From contig VZSF01000046.1 of NCBI GenBank assembly GCA_013398295.1, positions 186,001 to 250,000 of the forward strand: a stretch of DNA of 64,000 nt, given 5' to 3'. The notes beneath the pieces are model-generated. The model was not told the origin of the DNA, made no database searches, and saw nothing but the letters and a program-made list of their open reading frames with translations. Each line of letters opens with the position of its first letter. Position 1 is the first letter of the stretch. The stretch comes from Chionis minor. Taxonomy: Eukaryota > Chordata > Aves > Charadriiformes > Chionididae. Position numbers and translations under genes: made by a program. Positions 43,099 to 57,639 of the stretch are shown piece after piece.

Positions 43099-46000
43099 AG
43101 CATATTTTATTAACATGACTCGTGCTTTGTGTTTGTGAGGTGGTGGTGAGGCAAGGGCCAGGTCTGTGACTGGGACTGTGTCACATTATAGGCAAGTTTT
43201 TAGAGAAAGAAAGACACATGTGATATGACATCCTATTGGCACAGACCACCTCCAAGGGTGGCTTTGAGTAGATGCAGAGGAGGCACAGACCATGGGTACC
43301 AGACCAATCGAGAAAACAAAAGGGTTTTGATGAAGTTCTCCACTGCTTGGCCACCAAGCCCCGCTGTGTGCTTCCTCACTGCCTCTTGTCTACCTGTCCA
43401 TCTTCCCACTCCTGATGTGAGCAGTGACTAGAAATACAAGCTGAACAGAACAACACTCTGCTGGCTTTAATCCCCTTCAAAACAAGAGCAGGCATGTGCA
43501 GGTCCTTGAATTCATCAGCTCTGCCTGCCCTTGCTGTTGGCTGGGTCTCACATGAGCTCAGCATCTGCAGAACTAGGAGATACCCAAGTTGGGGGAAAAG
43601 GGCTTTACGTGGTCTCAGTGCAAGAAGGAAGATTTTGTGCTTTACAGGAGGGCATGTAAAGAGGATATCCTGCTCCAGGAATGTTTTTTTTTCCTCTTGA
43701 AATAGCAAACATTTATGTTATCTATACTGCTGCTGTGAGCCTTGTGCCATCTGTGAAGAGGACAAAAAAGGTGCAGACCTATAGAGATCCCTGGAAGCTC
43801 TGGTAAGGTTTGCTACAACAAGTACATCCTTCTGCATGGCAAGCTGCTGCAGGAGGATCTGTGCCTCCTGAGCTGTAATTTCTCTTGGATTGGATCTGCA
43901 CCAAACCCAGCATTGACATGCACATACATGGCATAATTTGCCCATTGGGTCCAATGTGCCGTGATGAGATGTTGCCTAACGTAGGCTTCTGTCCCTGTTC
44001 CCAAGAGGGAAGAGATGGAGGAGGAATTTGCTTGCACCCATAGCAAAGATCCTCCAGCTCCTTTTGCGTGTTTCACTGCCTGATTTGTTCCCTAGGGTTA
44101 AGACGCTGTATTTGTTCATTTGAAGAAAAACCAGTAGAGAAATAGCCTCATGAGATTAAAAAAACATGAAAACCTGGATCACATTATCATAGCAATATGA
44201 GTATACAAGAGTATTTCTTTCCAAACACACAAATAAGCTCATTTTCATTAAGTTTCTTGCAGGTAACCCATGCTCTAGGTTGAATTAATAACACAAAACA
44301 TACTAATACTTTACAGACCACATGAGTTACTTTTTGTTTCTCCTGGAGCACTAACTTCTCAGTTACAAACAAATGGTAGAAATTCCCTAATTATTCATAG
44401 GTATCTGTTTTATTAACCAAACTAATATTGAAAACATTGATGCCACAACATGTGACAAGTCTCTCAAAATAAGTAAACCTACTCAATGTATATATGTATT
44501 TATTTTTTCTTATGCTGCCGTAATTTAAGAAGACTAGGTTGTAAAGTGAGAATACAAATTCTTAACACAAGATTTTGATTCTCCCAGACTACCTGTTACG
44601 AATGATCACTGACTTTTCAAGCATACTAATTTTGAATACATAAACATACTAGTGAAAAAAAGTCATTTATGTGTTTAATTGCTTTCCACTCATGAATTAA
44701 AGATTCATAATACATGTTTTTTATTTTGCCTCTTCTCTGGCTAATTTTTAATGTGCTTAGTAATGTAAAAGTGTGTTGAGTTTCTCAGTGTATGCACCAG
44801 TGCAGCATCCACGGTTTGTGGCCTACATTTCAATGTTAAAACTCTTTGGATTGCAGAAGGGCTCTGCATTGGGTTTACATGGGTTTTGGTGGCAGGATAG
44901 GGTGCTGCTGGGTGGCCTCTGTGGCTTCCAGTCACATTTCAAATTTCAAGTGCAGAATTTTATCTCTACTTTCCAAATGAGTAGATAAAGGTGTCCGCAG
45001 CATGCTTGGCTGAGTCGTATCACTGAAGCTTTAAATAGCATCATCAGAGCCTGGTAGAGGGACCAGGACACAGTGTTTCTGTAATGACACACCAGCCAAG
45101 GACAAAAGTGCTCTGTGCAGCTCACTATTTTAGAATACGGGGGAGGAGTGTCAGTGGCTGGGAGGGGTGTCTGTGAAATGCCTGTCATGTTCCTGTAAGG
45201 GAGCTCTCTGGATATAGTCACCCTTTTATCTCTGTACTGCTGAAAAGTTCTAGCTTTAACAGTGTGGTTTGTCTGGAGAAGATTCTCAGAAGATCCTTTT
45301 TGTGAATTATGGATGGGTTCTGGCTCTCAGCTCTTCTTCACTCTGCGTTTACTCTTCCAGAATGAAACTCTGTCAGTTGATCTTCTTGTAGTCAGCATGG
45401 ACTGATTTTCTCATGAAGTTCACCTCTGTGTAAGCAGTGTGAACCTCTGAAGGGATGGTTCCTATGGCTACAAACAGGTCAGAAGTAATTTCCTTTCAGA
45501 CTGTCACCAGTGACCCCAGCTTCAATTGTTCACATGTCAGTGGGGAGCTGGGGTATCTCCCATGTGGTTTTGTGCTTGACCTTTTGTCTAGAATGCCCCC
45601 CAAACTGACAGGCTCTTTTCAATGCCTATGGTCACTTACAACATGACTCATTTTAGATGTTTTCTGGGGCATGGTTTTGCTCATTTGGGCCTCACTCAAG
45701 ATTTGACAAGCCTGAAGGAGGCTTTTTACATCTTCCACATGTGAAACCAAAATGGGAGGTTCAACAAGAAACAGCAGTAGGCTGCAGCAAATGGGACCGG
45801 GAGGCCTCAGGAGAGGTGAGAAAGGACTGCGAAGCTCTAGAGCTTAAAGCTAAGCCTGGAGGGATAGTTAGATTGTTCGGATCCTTTGCCTTTGCAATCC
45901 TTGTTTGCAAGTACATAATGATAATCCTTTAGCCAAACATTGAGGGATAGTTTTCTGGGGCATGGTTTTCCCAACTGTTGCCCGCTAAATGGGCCTACTA

Positions 46001-46169
46001 GCTTGCAGTTCTTTAGTCAGTCCATTTTCTAATGCTGTATAGAGCACTTGAATTGCTGAGCTCTGATTAGCTCCTGTTAGGCTGCGGAAGAACAAAGTGA
46101 AACAGTGAATGCAGTTTTGTATTTGTGCTATATTATTCATCTTATTTCTTCCTATAGACATATGAAAGT

Positions 46170-47110
46170 CAGAAGTATCATCAGATCATCTTGTTTGACT
46201 TGTTAAATATCAGACCTGTTCCTGCCATGCAGTTACTTAAATGTTAATCCTGATTACCTGCAGCTGACCAAAGCCTGTCTTGAAGGAAAATGACCTCTCT
46301 TCTTTTAAAGATATCATGAATGGTGAACTCATATTTCATAGAAGAATGTTCTAGTGGGTGGTCATCTTCCGGCAATAATTATGCACCTTGTTTCCAGTTT
46401 CATTAATTTGGCCAAAGCCTAGACATTAGTTCTTGTTAAATCTTTTCCTATTAACGTAAAAGCCATTGCATCACCATTGTTTCTTCATTAGATTTGATTT
46501 TATAAAATACTCAATAGTTACATCACAGTCTTCTTCTCATCAAACCAGCAGATTCAGCCCTTCAGGTTCCCAAAATAAAAAAAAAATCTTTGTTTTTCAG
46601 ATCCAGCTGTAGCTCTGTTCTTGCACTCTCTCTAACTCTTCATCATCCGTTTATTAAATGAGGACTCCAGTACATTTCCCAATGTTGCTATATACAGAGG
46701 TGAACATTGCCTTGTTATTCTTACATATAAATGACTTTCCAGTTTCTATATGCAGAATCCAGTTGTCCTCATTTGCCATTATACAATTCTGCTGAGTTGC
46801 TTCTCTTCTACAAGCTGGTGAGTTGCTATTTTCCACACTGCAGTCTTCCCTTTTGTAAGGGGGAGTAAATTTTAAGATACATTTGTCATTCCTTTAGTCA
46901 TAACTTAACACTTCAGTGTGTTAGAATTAACTGTGATTAATCAGGCCAGTTTATCAAGCAGGTCAGATTGTTCTGTATGATTGCCCTGTCCTCAGTATTA
47001 CTCAGCAGTCCATCAATCTTTGTTCTACTGCAAATTTGGCCAGTCAGCATGTTTTGCTTATCACTCATAAAAATGTTGAATAGAGTTTGAGATCAGTAAA
47101 ATCTTAAAAA
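46170..47110 (-). mobile_element. Ancient CR1-type LINE relic (tentative)
   Basis: Scattered landmarks on the plus strand follow the antisense order of CR1-type LINEs: ATCATCAGATCATCTTGTTT near the start, GTATATACAGAGGTGAACAT-like sequence (written TATATACAGAGGTGAACATT here) around 46,690, CTACTGCAAATTTGGCCAG near 47,027 and AAAATGTTGAATAGAGTTTG near 47,070. Divergence is high. This is pattern recognition, not an alignment. Confidence 0.35.
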
Positions 47111-48399
47111 TTCCTCAGAAAAAATTTTTTTTCAATTATATTTCTCACTGAGGACTAATTCTAAAATCAGTTAGCCAACAAATACTTAAACTTAGTAATT
47201 TATACTTTTTTTCAGTCGTTGCACAATGGACTATGAGTAAAAAAACTGCAATTGCAGAATAGGACAAAATCAGTCTCTTCTTATTAAAAACCCCACTATT
47301 TTATACTGACTGGCTTCCAGAAGGTAGCTCAGGTCTTACCAAAACTGCTCATCACCTTACAAGGAACCTCTGGCTAAGGCTAACCCCAGAAAGATTTGTT
47401 TTCCATGCAGTCCCATTGCATCACCATTTTACTATCCCATGCACCTTACTGATGGAACACCCTGGAACTGCTTTAACAGCCTTTACAGCTTTATTGCACT
47501 CTAGTCACTGAAAGACAGCTCCAGTACACTGGTTTGCAAGATCAGTGCATCCATTGGAACAGCAAACTTCAGTTTTGGCGGTATATTGGCATTACCTCTA
47601 GTACATACCTTAGGTAAGGAAACTAAAGAAGAACTTCTGTGCATATTCCAAATATAAGTAAGATATTCACAAAGATTAATACAAATAGATTTTATTATTT
47701 AAAAAAAAAATAAATGCACAATTAAATATACCTTTGTTAAGATCAGGTGACAACAGCTTTGCTGTTCTTTTATTTCCCAGCTATATAGTTGTTAAGCTCT
47801 TTATCAAACCATACGGCTAGGCATTCCGTTCTTATGCAAGCCAGATAGGTCTCTTATTTCTGCCTTCATAAAAAGGGTTTCAGACATCAGTTTTACTCCA
47901 AATGTCCCTAGGTGTTTTTATACTTACATATATATTTATATATACACACATACATATGGAATTTGTCTGGGTGGAACCATCTGTTGTCCAGACAGTAAAT
48001 TATACTAGTTAATGACTGTCCTAAGGCTAACTAATTACATGTCCTCAATCTTTTTTGGGGAAAACACTCCCTTGTGTAGTGAAGTGCGGTTCTCAGCGCA
48101 TAATTGCTTTGTATGCTGAAACTTGTACTTCATATAAACACGCATACATTAAAATATGCCATATGAAACATATGAAACATAAATGAGAAGAATGTATGTG
48201 AGTTGAAACTAACTCTTGACTCAAAATAGGCATTGCTATTAACTACTTCAGGGATGATGGAGCACGTGGTGCGTAGGACTGCTAGCCCACATTTTAAGGA
48301 ACAGCAAGAGAACCAAGTGTTAATATACGATAATGAATTTCAAGTTAATTAGATATTGTGCCCACTATGGCAAAGGCAACCAGGGTAACCAAGGTACTG

Positions 48400-48580
48400 G
48401 CACCTTACCACATCCCTCTTGCTACTTTTGAAAATTGACACGATATTCACTTTCTTTCAATCTTCTGCAGTTCTGCAGTATGCCATGAATTAAAATAGCT
48501 GGACCATAGACAGCCAAGAATCTTCCTAGACTACGCTTTTGGAACTAATTGGTAAGAATTATCTCTATTCTGTCTTAATA
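48400..48580 (-). mobile_element. Ancient CR1-type LINE relic (tentative)
   Basis: TTGAAAATTGACACGATATT followed by CACTTTCTTTCAATCTTCTG recalls the antisense CR1 RT segment that usually reads 'aaaatgggaacaacattagctttcctccagtcttctgg'. It may be a further piece of the relic at 46-47 kb. Confidence 0.35.
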
Positions 48581-51390
48581 TAAGTTGTATGGCTATGTGT
48601 TGCAAAACAGTTCATAATGTAGCATGTAAAGTTTCTTCTTTCCCAACATGGAACACAAGTGTTTTATTAGCATTCTTGCTTTAGCTGCATTGTTAGTAAT
48701 TATTTTGCTATCTCTCTATCAAGTAACGAGTATAGACCTTTGATAGGATTTGCTTTCTCCTTATATATGTTTCCTTCATATTTGCATATATGCATATGTT
48801 TACATATGTTTCCTATTGTCACCCTTAAAAATCATGGGTTTTCTATATTCCATAAGTAATGATTTACTTTGAAAGTTTTGTGTTTCCTATTCTCCAATGC
48901 AATATGCATTGCCTTTTCCCATCCAGCTGCTGCCCTCTTACCACTTCTGAAAAAGGTCAGGCTTTCAGTCAAAATTGTGAAACTGGGATATCATACTGCT
49001 GAGATTTCCTCAGCTGCAGAAGAAACAGAGATTTATGCTGTCAGAGATGTCTTTTAGCCCACCTTGACCTTTCCTGCTGGTTTTTAGCATGAAGTTGTAA
49101 TGTTGAACCTCTAAAGCAATAGGGATTCCTCTTTGTGGATCGCGTGAGCTTTTTTACCAACAGTTAGTCTGACCTTATGATTGTCTTGGACTTGTGGAAA
49201 TATAAGGAATAATTAATTTTCCTTTCACATCATATCTGTGCAATGTGATCTAATGAAGTATGTTTTAGTCAAAATATCAGAAGCATGGGAAAGTTGCATG
49301 CAATAGCTCTTTAGACAGGTTTCCACATGCTTTAGTAACGTGGCTCCCTTACATTTATTATAATGGATATTTAGCAATGTTCGCCACTACAACTTTGTCT
49401 TTCTTTAATCTATGTTTTCTTGACCTGACCTAAGAGTCACGCTTGTCTTTGATGTCTGTGAGTTTTAGCACAGTATCATGTTGCAACTCTGATTTAATTT
49501 AGCATGTAATAGGATGTACTTACATAGTTGCCTATCTCGATCTCCTGGAGAATGTTTCTTTCCTTACGCATTTCTGAAACACTTCCTTAAGATGTTTTGC
49601 AATTGTTTCTTTTAAGTCTTTCCATGTGGAGCTGTTAACATAGTTTAATCGCTGTGATCAGTCCTTTTGTGAGTAAGTGGCCACACTAGATTCCTGCACA
49701 GGTTTGTATTTTGTTCAGCGGGACCATGTGGAATGACAACTGGTATCTTTTGCTTACCAGCCCCAAATTCTCCTACACTCGGCTTCCCAGGCAACTACAA
49801 AACCTTTTGGGACTCCCTGAGAAATGGCTTTGTTTTGTCAGCAGCTGTGCGGAGTCACACACGTAGCATCACTGAGACCACATCCCATGGGCAGCTGGCA
49901 CAAGGCACAGACAATAGCTCAATCCCAGACGGCACAAAATGCAGGTTTGAGGGGTGTCTGCGTGACTCCTCACAGAGCCTGGATTTCTTAAGCACTGCTT
50001 ACATGACCTACCAGGTGCCCTGGGAAGGCTGTCCCTCTGTTCTCCCTGTGACAACACACTTTGTATAGGGCAAGATCTGCTGCCATGCACACCTCTTCAG
50101 CTTGCACAATGGGTCACAAGGCTTGAAGTCAAATTGCTTCTCAAGTCAATGGAACATGGCTTCTGCATATATGGAGAGATACTGGATACAAGAGCTTCTG
50201 CAACAGCCAGGCCTTTCTCACACAAGAAAGAGGCATCAGGAATTTCAGCACTGCAAGATTACTTGGAGTAAGTGCATGACCTCACCCTGAGCTTCCTTTT
50301 CCTTTTCAGCCTACAAGTGGGACGGGAAATGCCCACAGTGCCCAGCAGCCTTTCCTTGGTTGGATACACCTTCCGTAAGGATACCCTTTTCCCATGGCTT
50401 GCATTTTCTCGCTGAGGTGCTCATGCTGGAGACAGCCACTTGCCCTGGCTTGTGGTGCTCCCAGGGGCTGACAGAGGGAGGAGAAGGGAGCTGCATCTTT
50501 TAGGGCAGAATCTCTTGGCTGTTTCTGTCAGTTAATTAGGAGGGAAGGAGTTCATTCAGTACTTCATCAGCAGTACTTCAGCAGTACATCAGCAGTACTT
50601 CATCAGATATGGGCTCTGGTCTCACAGTGCTCTGTCCTATCCTCTTCTGTAATATAGGAAATGACAGAAAAGTCAGGAATTTCATCATATGGCTCAAAAG
50701 CTGAGCCATTGCCACATCAAGAAAAGCAGTCTCCTAATGTCTGCTGAAACATTCCGGTTATGCCGCTCCTGACTGAAAAGGCAATGCACTCAGAAAGGTG
50801 CCATGCTCACCTTCACACTGAGGAAGTAAAAGGGATCCTGCTTAGCAATGGGGAAGGATTTGAGGCACTGCCATAGTCAGTGGCAAACCTGTCACCTGCG
50901 TTGGGATCCCCTGATCCTGCCCAGGACTCTCAAATAACCATCCTCATAGGAAACCATGTGTCTGTCTCTATAGTCAGCAAATGCATTCCGGTGACCAATA
51001 CATGGTTTTATGCACGAACTAGATTCTTGTAATGTGCTTTATCCCCTGGAGCTAACTGCAATGAATACTGGAAATTTAAAGTTGACAATAGCATATGATG
51101 TCCCATATGTTAGACAAGAAAAGGAAACTCAAAGGCATACCCCACCTGCAGCTCCTGATTTTATTAAGATATCAAGATGCCATTAACTCACTACAGCTGA
51201 AAAGGCTTAGAAGCCAGTTATTTGAGGATAAGCTACTTTGGCAGTCCCAATGTCTTTAAATGATTGACAGGAGACTACAGTGATGCTGGTAAGAGCTAGG
51301 ATCCTACTCAGGGCATGCCTTACAAAAGGAAAGACTAATTAAAGAACTAATTTAAGCTATATAAGCTCAGTAATAAAAAAGTATTGCAAT

Positions 51391-53085
51391 TACAAAATCA
51401 TGGAATGGGTTGCATTGGAAGGGATCTTTAAAGGTCATCCAGTCCAAGCCCACTGCAATGAGCAGGGACATCTTCAACTAGATCAGGCTGCTCAGAGCCC
51501 CGTCCCACCTGACCCTGAATATTTCCAGAGATGGGGCATCTACCACCTCTCTGGACAACCTGTTCCAGTCCTTCACCACTCTCGCCATACAAAATGTCTT
51601 CCTTATATCTAGTCTGACTCAACCCTCTTTCAATTAAAAAACATTATCCCTTGTCCTGTTGCAACAGGCCCTACTAAAAAGTCTGTCCCATCTTTCGTAT
51701 AAGCCCCCTTTATATATTGAAACATCGCAATAAGGTCTCCCTGGAGCCTTTTCTTCTCCAGGCTGAACAACCCCAACTTTCTCAGCCTGTCCTCATATGA
51801 AAGCTATTCCATCCCTCTGATTATTTTTGTGGCCCTTCTCTGGACCCTCTCCAACAAGTCCATGTCATTCCTGTGCTGGGGGCTCCAGAGCTGATTACAA
51901 TACTCCGGGTGAGGTCTCATCAGTGCAGAATCACCTCCCTTGACCTGCTGGCCATGCTTCTTTTGATGCAGCCCAGGATGCAGTTGGCTTTCTGGGATGT
52001 GAGCACACATTGTTGGCTCATGTCCAGCTTTTCATCCACCAGTGCCCCCGAGGCCTTTGCCACAAGGCTGCTCTCGATCCCTTCATCCCCCAGCCTGTAT
52101 TGATACCAGAGGTTGCCCAGACTCAGATGCAGGACCTTGCGCTTGCACTTGTTGAACCTCATGAGGTTCGCGTGGGCCCACTTTGCAAGATTTTCCAGGT
52201 TTCTCTGGATGGTGTCCCATCCCTCAGGTGTGTCAACTGAATCACTCAGCTTGGTGTTATCTACAAACTTGCTGAGGGTACACTCGATCCCACTGTTTAT
52301 GTTGTTGATGAAGATAGTGAACAATACTGGTCCCAATACAGACATCCGAGGGACACCACTTGTCACCGATTTCCATCTGGACATTGAGCTGTTGCCCACT
52401 ACCCTCTACATGTGGCCATCCAGTCAATTCCTCATCCACCAAACAATCCATCCATCAAATCCATATCTCTCCAATTTACAGAGAAGGATGTTGAGGGGGA
52501 CCATGTCAACGTTCTCACAGACGTCCAGATGGATGACATCTGTAGCTCTTCCCTTGTCCGCTGATGTAGTCACACTATTACAGAAGGCTACTAGGTTGGT
52601 CAGGCAGGACTTGCCCTTGGTGAAGCCATGCTGGCTGTCTCGAATCACCTCCCTGTCTTTGATGTGCCTTAGCATAGCTTCTAGGAGGATCTGTTCAATG
52701 GTCTTCCCAGGCACAGAGGTGAGCCTGACAGGTCAGTGGTTCCCAAGGTCCTCCTTTCTACCCTGTTTAAAAGTGCTTGCAATGTTTCCCTTTTTCCAGT
52801 CACCAGGGACTTCACCTGACTGCCATGACTTTTCAAATATCAAAGAGTGGCTTGGGAACTCTGGGATGCATCTTGTTAGGTCCCATAGACTTATGTGTGT
52901 TCAGGTTCCTTAGGTGGTCTCAAATCTGATCTTCTCTTACATTGAGAGGGACTTTGCTCCCCTAGTCCCTGCCTTGAGGTCCATACACTTGAGAGGTGTG
53001 GGAAGAGAGAATGTCAGTGAAGCCTAAGACAAAAAATTTTTGAGTACCTCAGGCTTCTCCTTGTCTTTCGCTACCAGTTTTTTTC
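51391..53085 (-). mobile_element. CR1 LINE, 5'-truncated, intergenic
   Basis: About 1.7 kb antisense. The 3' end is near 51,391 (ACAAAATCATGGAATGGGTT), worn compared with the other copies. Minus-strand frames carry RT pieces: [19 protein letters not shown] (about 52,660-52,713), [55 protein letters not shown] (FADDT changed to FVDNT), and [19 protein letters not shown]. Several frameshifts break it, and the changed catalytic box confirms it is dead. The upstream edge near 53,085 is approximate. Confidence 0.92.
51920..52714 (-). pseudogene. CR1 ORF2 reverse-transcriptase remnant
   Basis: Frames 52,424-52,714 and 51,920-52,399 hold the RT palm region, split by a frameshift near 52,420. The catalytic FADD box reads FVDN, so two positions are altered. 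More of ORF2 ([34 protein letters not shown]) follows in another frame at 51,804-52,010. Confidence 0.85.
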
Positions 53086-56000
53086 ATAGTTACCTTCTTA
53101 AATTTAATCCCACATAAATTATTTTTGAAGTACTCAAAAAATTTTGATTTTAATTCCAGGAAAATGGAAAAGAGTTGGAAGAAAGTGAAGAATATAAAGA
53201 AGTATGTTCTATACTGAAGTCTGTGAAGCTGTAAGCCTAGAAGTTTTCCAGTACTCTCTTTAGTATGCAGTAGCAATGGGTCTATTCTACAGTTTCATTT
53301 GACTTTAGCTGTATTACTACTGTTGATTTGCTAAGGTTCTCTTTGTGCAAACTGGCCTTTCTCTAACTGCAAGATGGACATGCACAGGTCTCCTACAACT
53401 CAGATCTATCAGAAGAGAGGTTATGTTCTACATAAGAATAATCAGATCAAATAACCTTGCCAATCTGAGCTACTGTCAGTATTTGTCTGGGACATAAGTA
53501 CTTTTTGGACTGTTTCTGAAATATTTTCTGAATTAAAGTATTCTCAGATTTTGGGTAAAGTTAGTATATATGTAACAACAAATATTTATACCCCATATTT
53601 CTCATGGGGAGAAGCATATAGTGCCCTCCTAAAAGCAATAATACTCCTGGTGGACAGAAACACCCCCTTTTCTGCTGATCTAACTTTATTGTCCAAATGT
53701 TCTTAAGCCATTTCACTTTTTCTGTCCTAATGTGTTCATATTTGAATTACAGGTAAATATATACATACCTTTTTCTTTATCTTATTAAACAAAAGACACA
53801 TGGGTCACCAGCAGCAACGATCAGCGTCAGGCAAAGTTGTGCAGTCATTGCCACATTAAAGCCTGATTCTTTTGGATGATACTTGGCATTGCTGTCATGA
53901 AGATTGCTATGATCTCTTGATTACTGACACAAACTTGGACATTTTTGCTTTTATTCAGATGGGCCACCATGTATTGTTATTTTTAATATGCCTGAAGCAT
54001 CATAGTGCTATAAATCACGTTAGCTGCATCTTCTTGTATCCATGGGGAGTAGAAGATGGTTGTTTCTAGTAAAGATCCTAATCAGGAGTAAACCATAAGG
54101 GCTTTCGGAGAAGCTGGACCCTCCCTTTCTCCTGTGTTCAGAAATGTGGTCTGGGAAATGTGAGGGGAAGATGTGCTGAAGCAAGAGGGGCTGATGACAA
54201 TGCTAGGTCATGATATGAAAAAGCCCATGATATAGGGATGAGACATAAAGAAGTCTGTAGGCTGCAGAGGAGCTGGAAAGGACAGGAGAGGCTGAAGAGG
54301 GTTATAATTGAGAATGATTAAGACAGGTCAAAAGAAAACACACAATCTAGCTGATCTTTTATTTGTCCTTAGCTGTCACTATAATAAATCTTTGAATAAT
54401 TAACTCTGATCCAACTCATGTCTTTGAGCATTAATATTAAAATTGGCCTAGCTCAGTCATTGGTTGTAGTTTTAGGTCACGTTGATTGTAGTCTTAGATT
54501 ATGTTGTTTGTAGTCTTAGACACCATCAGACTAGTGCAGGAAAAACAAAAAAATATTACAGAAAAAAACCTCAAATGGCAACCAGTTCAAGGCAGAGCAA
54601 CTTTGAGTGACCTGTATCTTGCCAGTAGCTCACCAGCTAACAGACAGACTGCAAAATCGGCATAAAAGAGGGTACCTAAGGGTGGTCCAGCATACTTTTT
54701 CTGCTCTTTGAGCTGCACTAAATGCATCATTTGACCTTTGGGCCTCTGCCCCACAAGTTGGGAGTGCGTTACGTTCAGGTAGATATAGCAGTTCTCTCAT
54801 CTCTGTCATTCCCTCTGACATTCCCCATTTGTCCCAAACATGTCTCAGATGCTTATGAAGCAGCTGCCGAGTTTCCGCACATTGTCGCCTGGGATTTCAC
54901 GGAAAACCCGACTTCATATTTCTCCCTTTATATGCCTGGGCATGAGTTATCACTGCACAGCCTGTGCTTTATGAATAGCCATCCCAAGTCAAGTTGTCCC
55001 GTTCAGGACCACAGGGGCCTTAGGTGATCCTGAACTGGAATATAGCAGGAAGTCTGCACTTGCGCATTGCATCTTCCTGGTTATCACAAACCCTCTCCTT
55101 TGTCATTTGAATGAATCCATGAGAAGATTTTTCATTTAAATGCTAATAGAGCTTTTGACCAAGGGTGTTTCACAGCTTCACATTGCGACATGGTGAATCA
55201 CGTGTTAACAACACATCCTAGTTCCTCAATGTCAGGTTCCCTCAGCATCAGTAACTTTGGAAACAAGTGATTAAAGAGGATATACTGATTACTCGGGGTG
55301 GGATTCACCTCACCTACCTTCAGCCATTCACAACTTAGGTGTCAAGTGTGACCTGGACATTTAGGCTTCTCCAGAAGAATCCAAAATATAGAGTTTAGTC
55401 ACTACCTGCAGTTGGCATGTTTGCTTTTTCCTCTATTCAGTACACAGGGAACACAGGCAATCAGCTTTGACTAGCACTCTAACTTTTAGATGACTTAATT
55501 TAGGTGAGGTGAGGTTATGCTAAGTGCATGCCTTGTGAAAAGGCCATGTTTGCCTCAAAAGAAATAATGCTTCACAAAAAAGGTATTTGAACTTTGAACT
55601 AATTTAGGAAATTCAATACCAGTGCCGGCTTTGAGTCAAAGGTACCTCTGACTTGAGCTTAAAGAACAGGTATTTCATATCGGGAAGGCTTGAGTCAGGA
55701 AAGAAGAGTTAGTTGTTAGGCAACAAGCAACTCCTAGGCTTCTCCCCCCGCCCCCCCCTTCATTTCCTTTTGTTTTAAAACCAAAGGTGCAATATGACAC
55801 ACATAAATGACAACCAACTCTTGTGCAAAACTCTCACGCCCATTAGCTTCCATACATTGCAGAAACAAGACCTGAAGCTGATAACCTCAGTGGGGCACAA
55901 TTACAAAGAAATTGTAGCTAATGTTCTCATTCTTCTGTTGTGGTATTGTACCTCTCCTAGGCACATCAATCAAGGATACAGATAGGCTGTAGCAGAAGAA

Positions 56001-57639
56001 ATAGCAAATGTGTGTGTTTTTATGTGTACAGTTACTTGTTTCAAAACTATATTTGGTCACCATTTTTACAGAGAAAAAAAAAGGTACATCTTAAAAATTT
56101 TTTTTACTGAAGTGCAAGTGCTCATACTAAGCAAAGAATCAAAGTTATGTGAGAGGCTTGTGACTACCCTTTGTGACTATCCTTTGCCTATTGCTGTACT
56201 TTATCTAAGGCTGGTTTCAACTAAGTAGTTCCTGTTTCATCAAAAAGTTTCGATATCACAAAGGTGAGAAAGGAAGTTCACAGAAAACGGTTCTTTTGCA
56301 CAATGTGATAAAATAAATATGCTTATTTAATTTAAAAAAAATAATCAGAAAATGTAGGCATAAAATTAAACCTAAGAAATCAAATTTTTGCAAGGATGGA
56401 GTACTGCAGCTGAGATGATCAAACTGTCCTAACTTGTTCTCCTTGAAACACCAGATTTTCATATTGATTCCTCTGTGCATACAAGAGAAGTATGTAATGA
56501 GACTGCTGGAAGTGATTGAGTTTGTGTCTAGTTTCTGTCAAGCTTCTCGGACAACACTCATTACCACAGTCAGAGTGGCTGTGATTTCATACTTATGCAG
56601 GTCTCTAATAGGAAGCATCGTGTTTTGTCATCCTATTAATCTCAAGTCCTTTCATAAGCACTACTTTTAAGCATTTGGACTTTCAATACAAATGTATGTG
56701 TGCCTAATAATGCTTGCATAATGGATTAGAAAATTCCAACACTGAGCTTCCTAGAAGCGTGCTGAACACATGCAGATCCTCATTACATTAAAAAAACCAA
56801 AACATAAAATGTACAGAATCAGTCCATTAAATAGCAATAATCTGTTAGCAATGCCCAGCTGGCTGGTGATTTGAATAACATTGCTCAGAAATCTGAATGG
56901 TTTTTGGATCAGAAAATGACAGTTCTGAACTGGACAAAACAAAAGTGAAGAATTAAAATCATGAAATCAAATCATTAAAATACAAAATTATTTTATTTTG
57001 TTGAAATGTTTCATGATTTTTCAAGGTGAAATATTTGAATCTCATTTAAAGTTGTTAACATTCATACGGTATCAAATGTAAAGCCCAGAATAAGTAATGC
57101 ATTTCAAATGGAAAAATGACAATTTGTGTTTTGGGGAGCACAGAAATGTTATTTATCAAATTTTTCCCTTCTTTCATTTCTTTTGAAGTAGAGCACTACA
57201 GTATAAACAAACACGTATGCACAAATCATGATACAACAGCACTCTTCAGGGAGAAATATCCCTTCAGAAGAATTCTTAATATCTCCATGCATAAATATCT
57301 TCCTTCTAATTATTATCCCCATCTTTTTTTAAAAGTTTCATTATGGAGGCAATAGTGCATGGAATTCAGGGTCTGCATGGAGACAACAGGTAGATGTGTC
57401 TATGAGGCTATTATCATTTTTAGATTGTTGCTGTAAGGTTACCTCTCATAGGCCGTCTCTATCAGATCATCAATCAGGTTATCACTATTATTACTCTTCT
57501 ACAAGCTCCCAGGTGGGAACAACTTGGTCTCTCAGTACACTCTGCTCCATCACAAGACCTGCAGACATGAAGGTTTGCGCCTTGCAACAGATGTGCTCTT
57601 TGGACAAGTAAAGTGGGTGGGAAATTTTCCTGTTTCAGA

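Larger units (their letters stand above)
42747..57600. other. Long spacer downstream of gene 2
   Basis: After the short gene 2 3' UTR, about 14.5 kb hold no exon set I can recognise. Most of it is AT-rich unique sequence. Inside are LINE relics at about 46,170-47,110 and 48,400-48,580, the CR1 at 51,391-53,085, and small imperfect repeats (CAGTACTTCATCAG-like at 50,553-50,605; TTGTAGTCTTAGA-like at 54,465-54,522). The longest frames not explained by CR1, about 110 codons, lack splice context or family motifs. Confidence 0.6.

Noticed and set aside
49733..50068. 111-codon open frame on the + strand in the long spacer
   Set aside because: It has no recognisable domain, signal peptide, promoter or splice context. 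One frame of this length is expected by chance in 15 kb scanned in six frames, and this block is relatively GC-rich.
52113..52913. 266-codon open frame on the + strand
   Set aside because: It lies wholly inside the antisense CR1 and is the complement of ORF2 reverse-transcriptase sequence, which leaves long accidental frames.
54722..55027. 101-codon open frame on the + strand in the long spacer
   Set aside because: No family motif, no upstream promoter and no splice partner could be identified.
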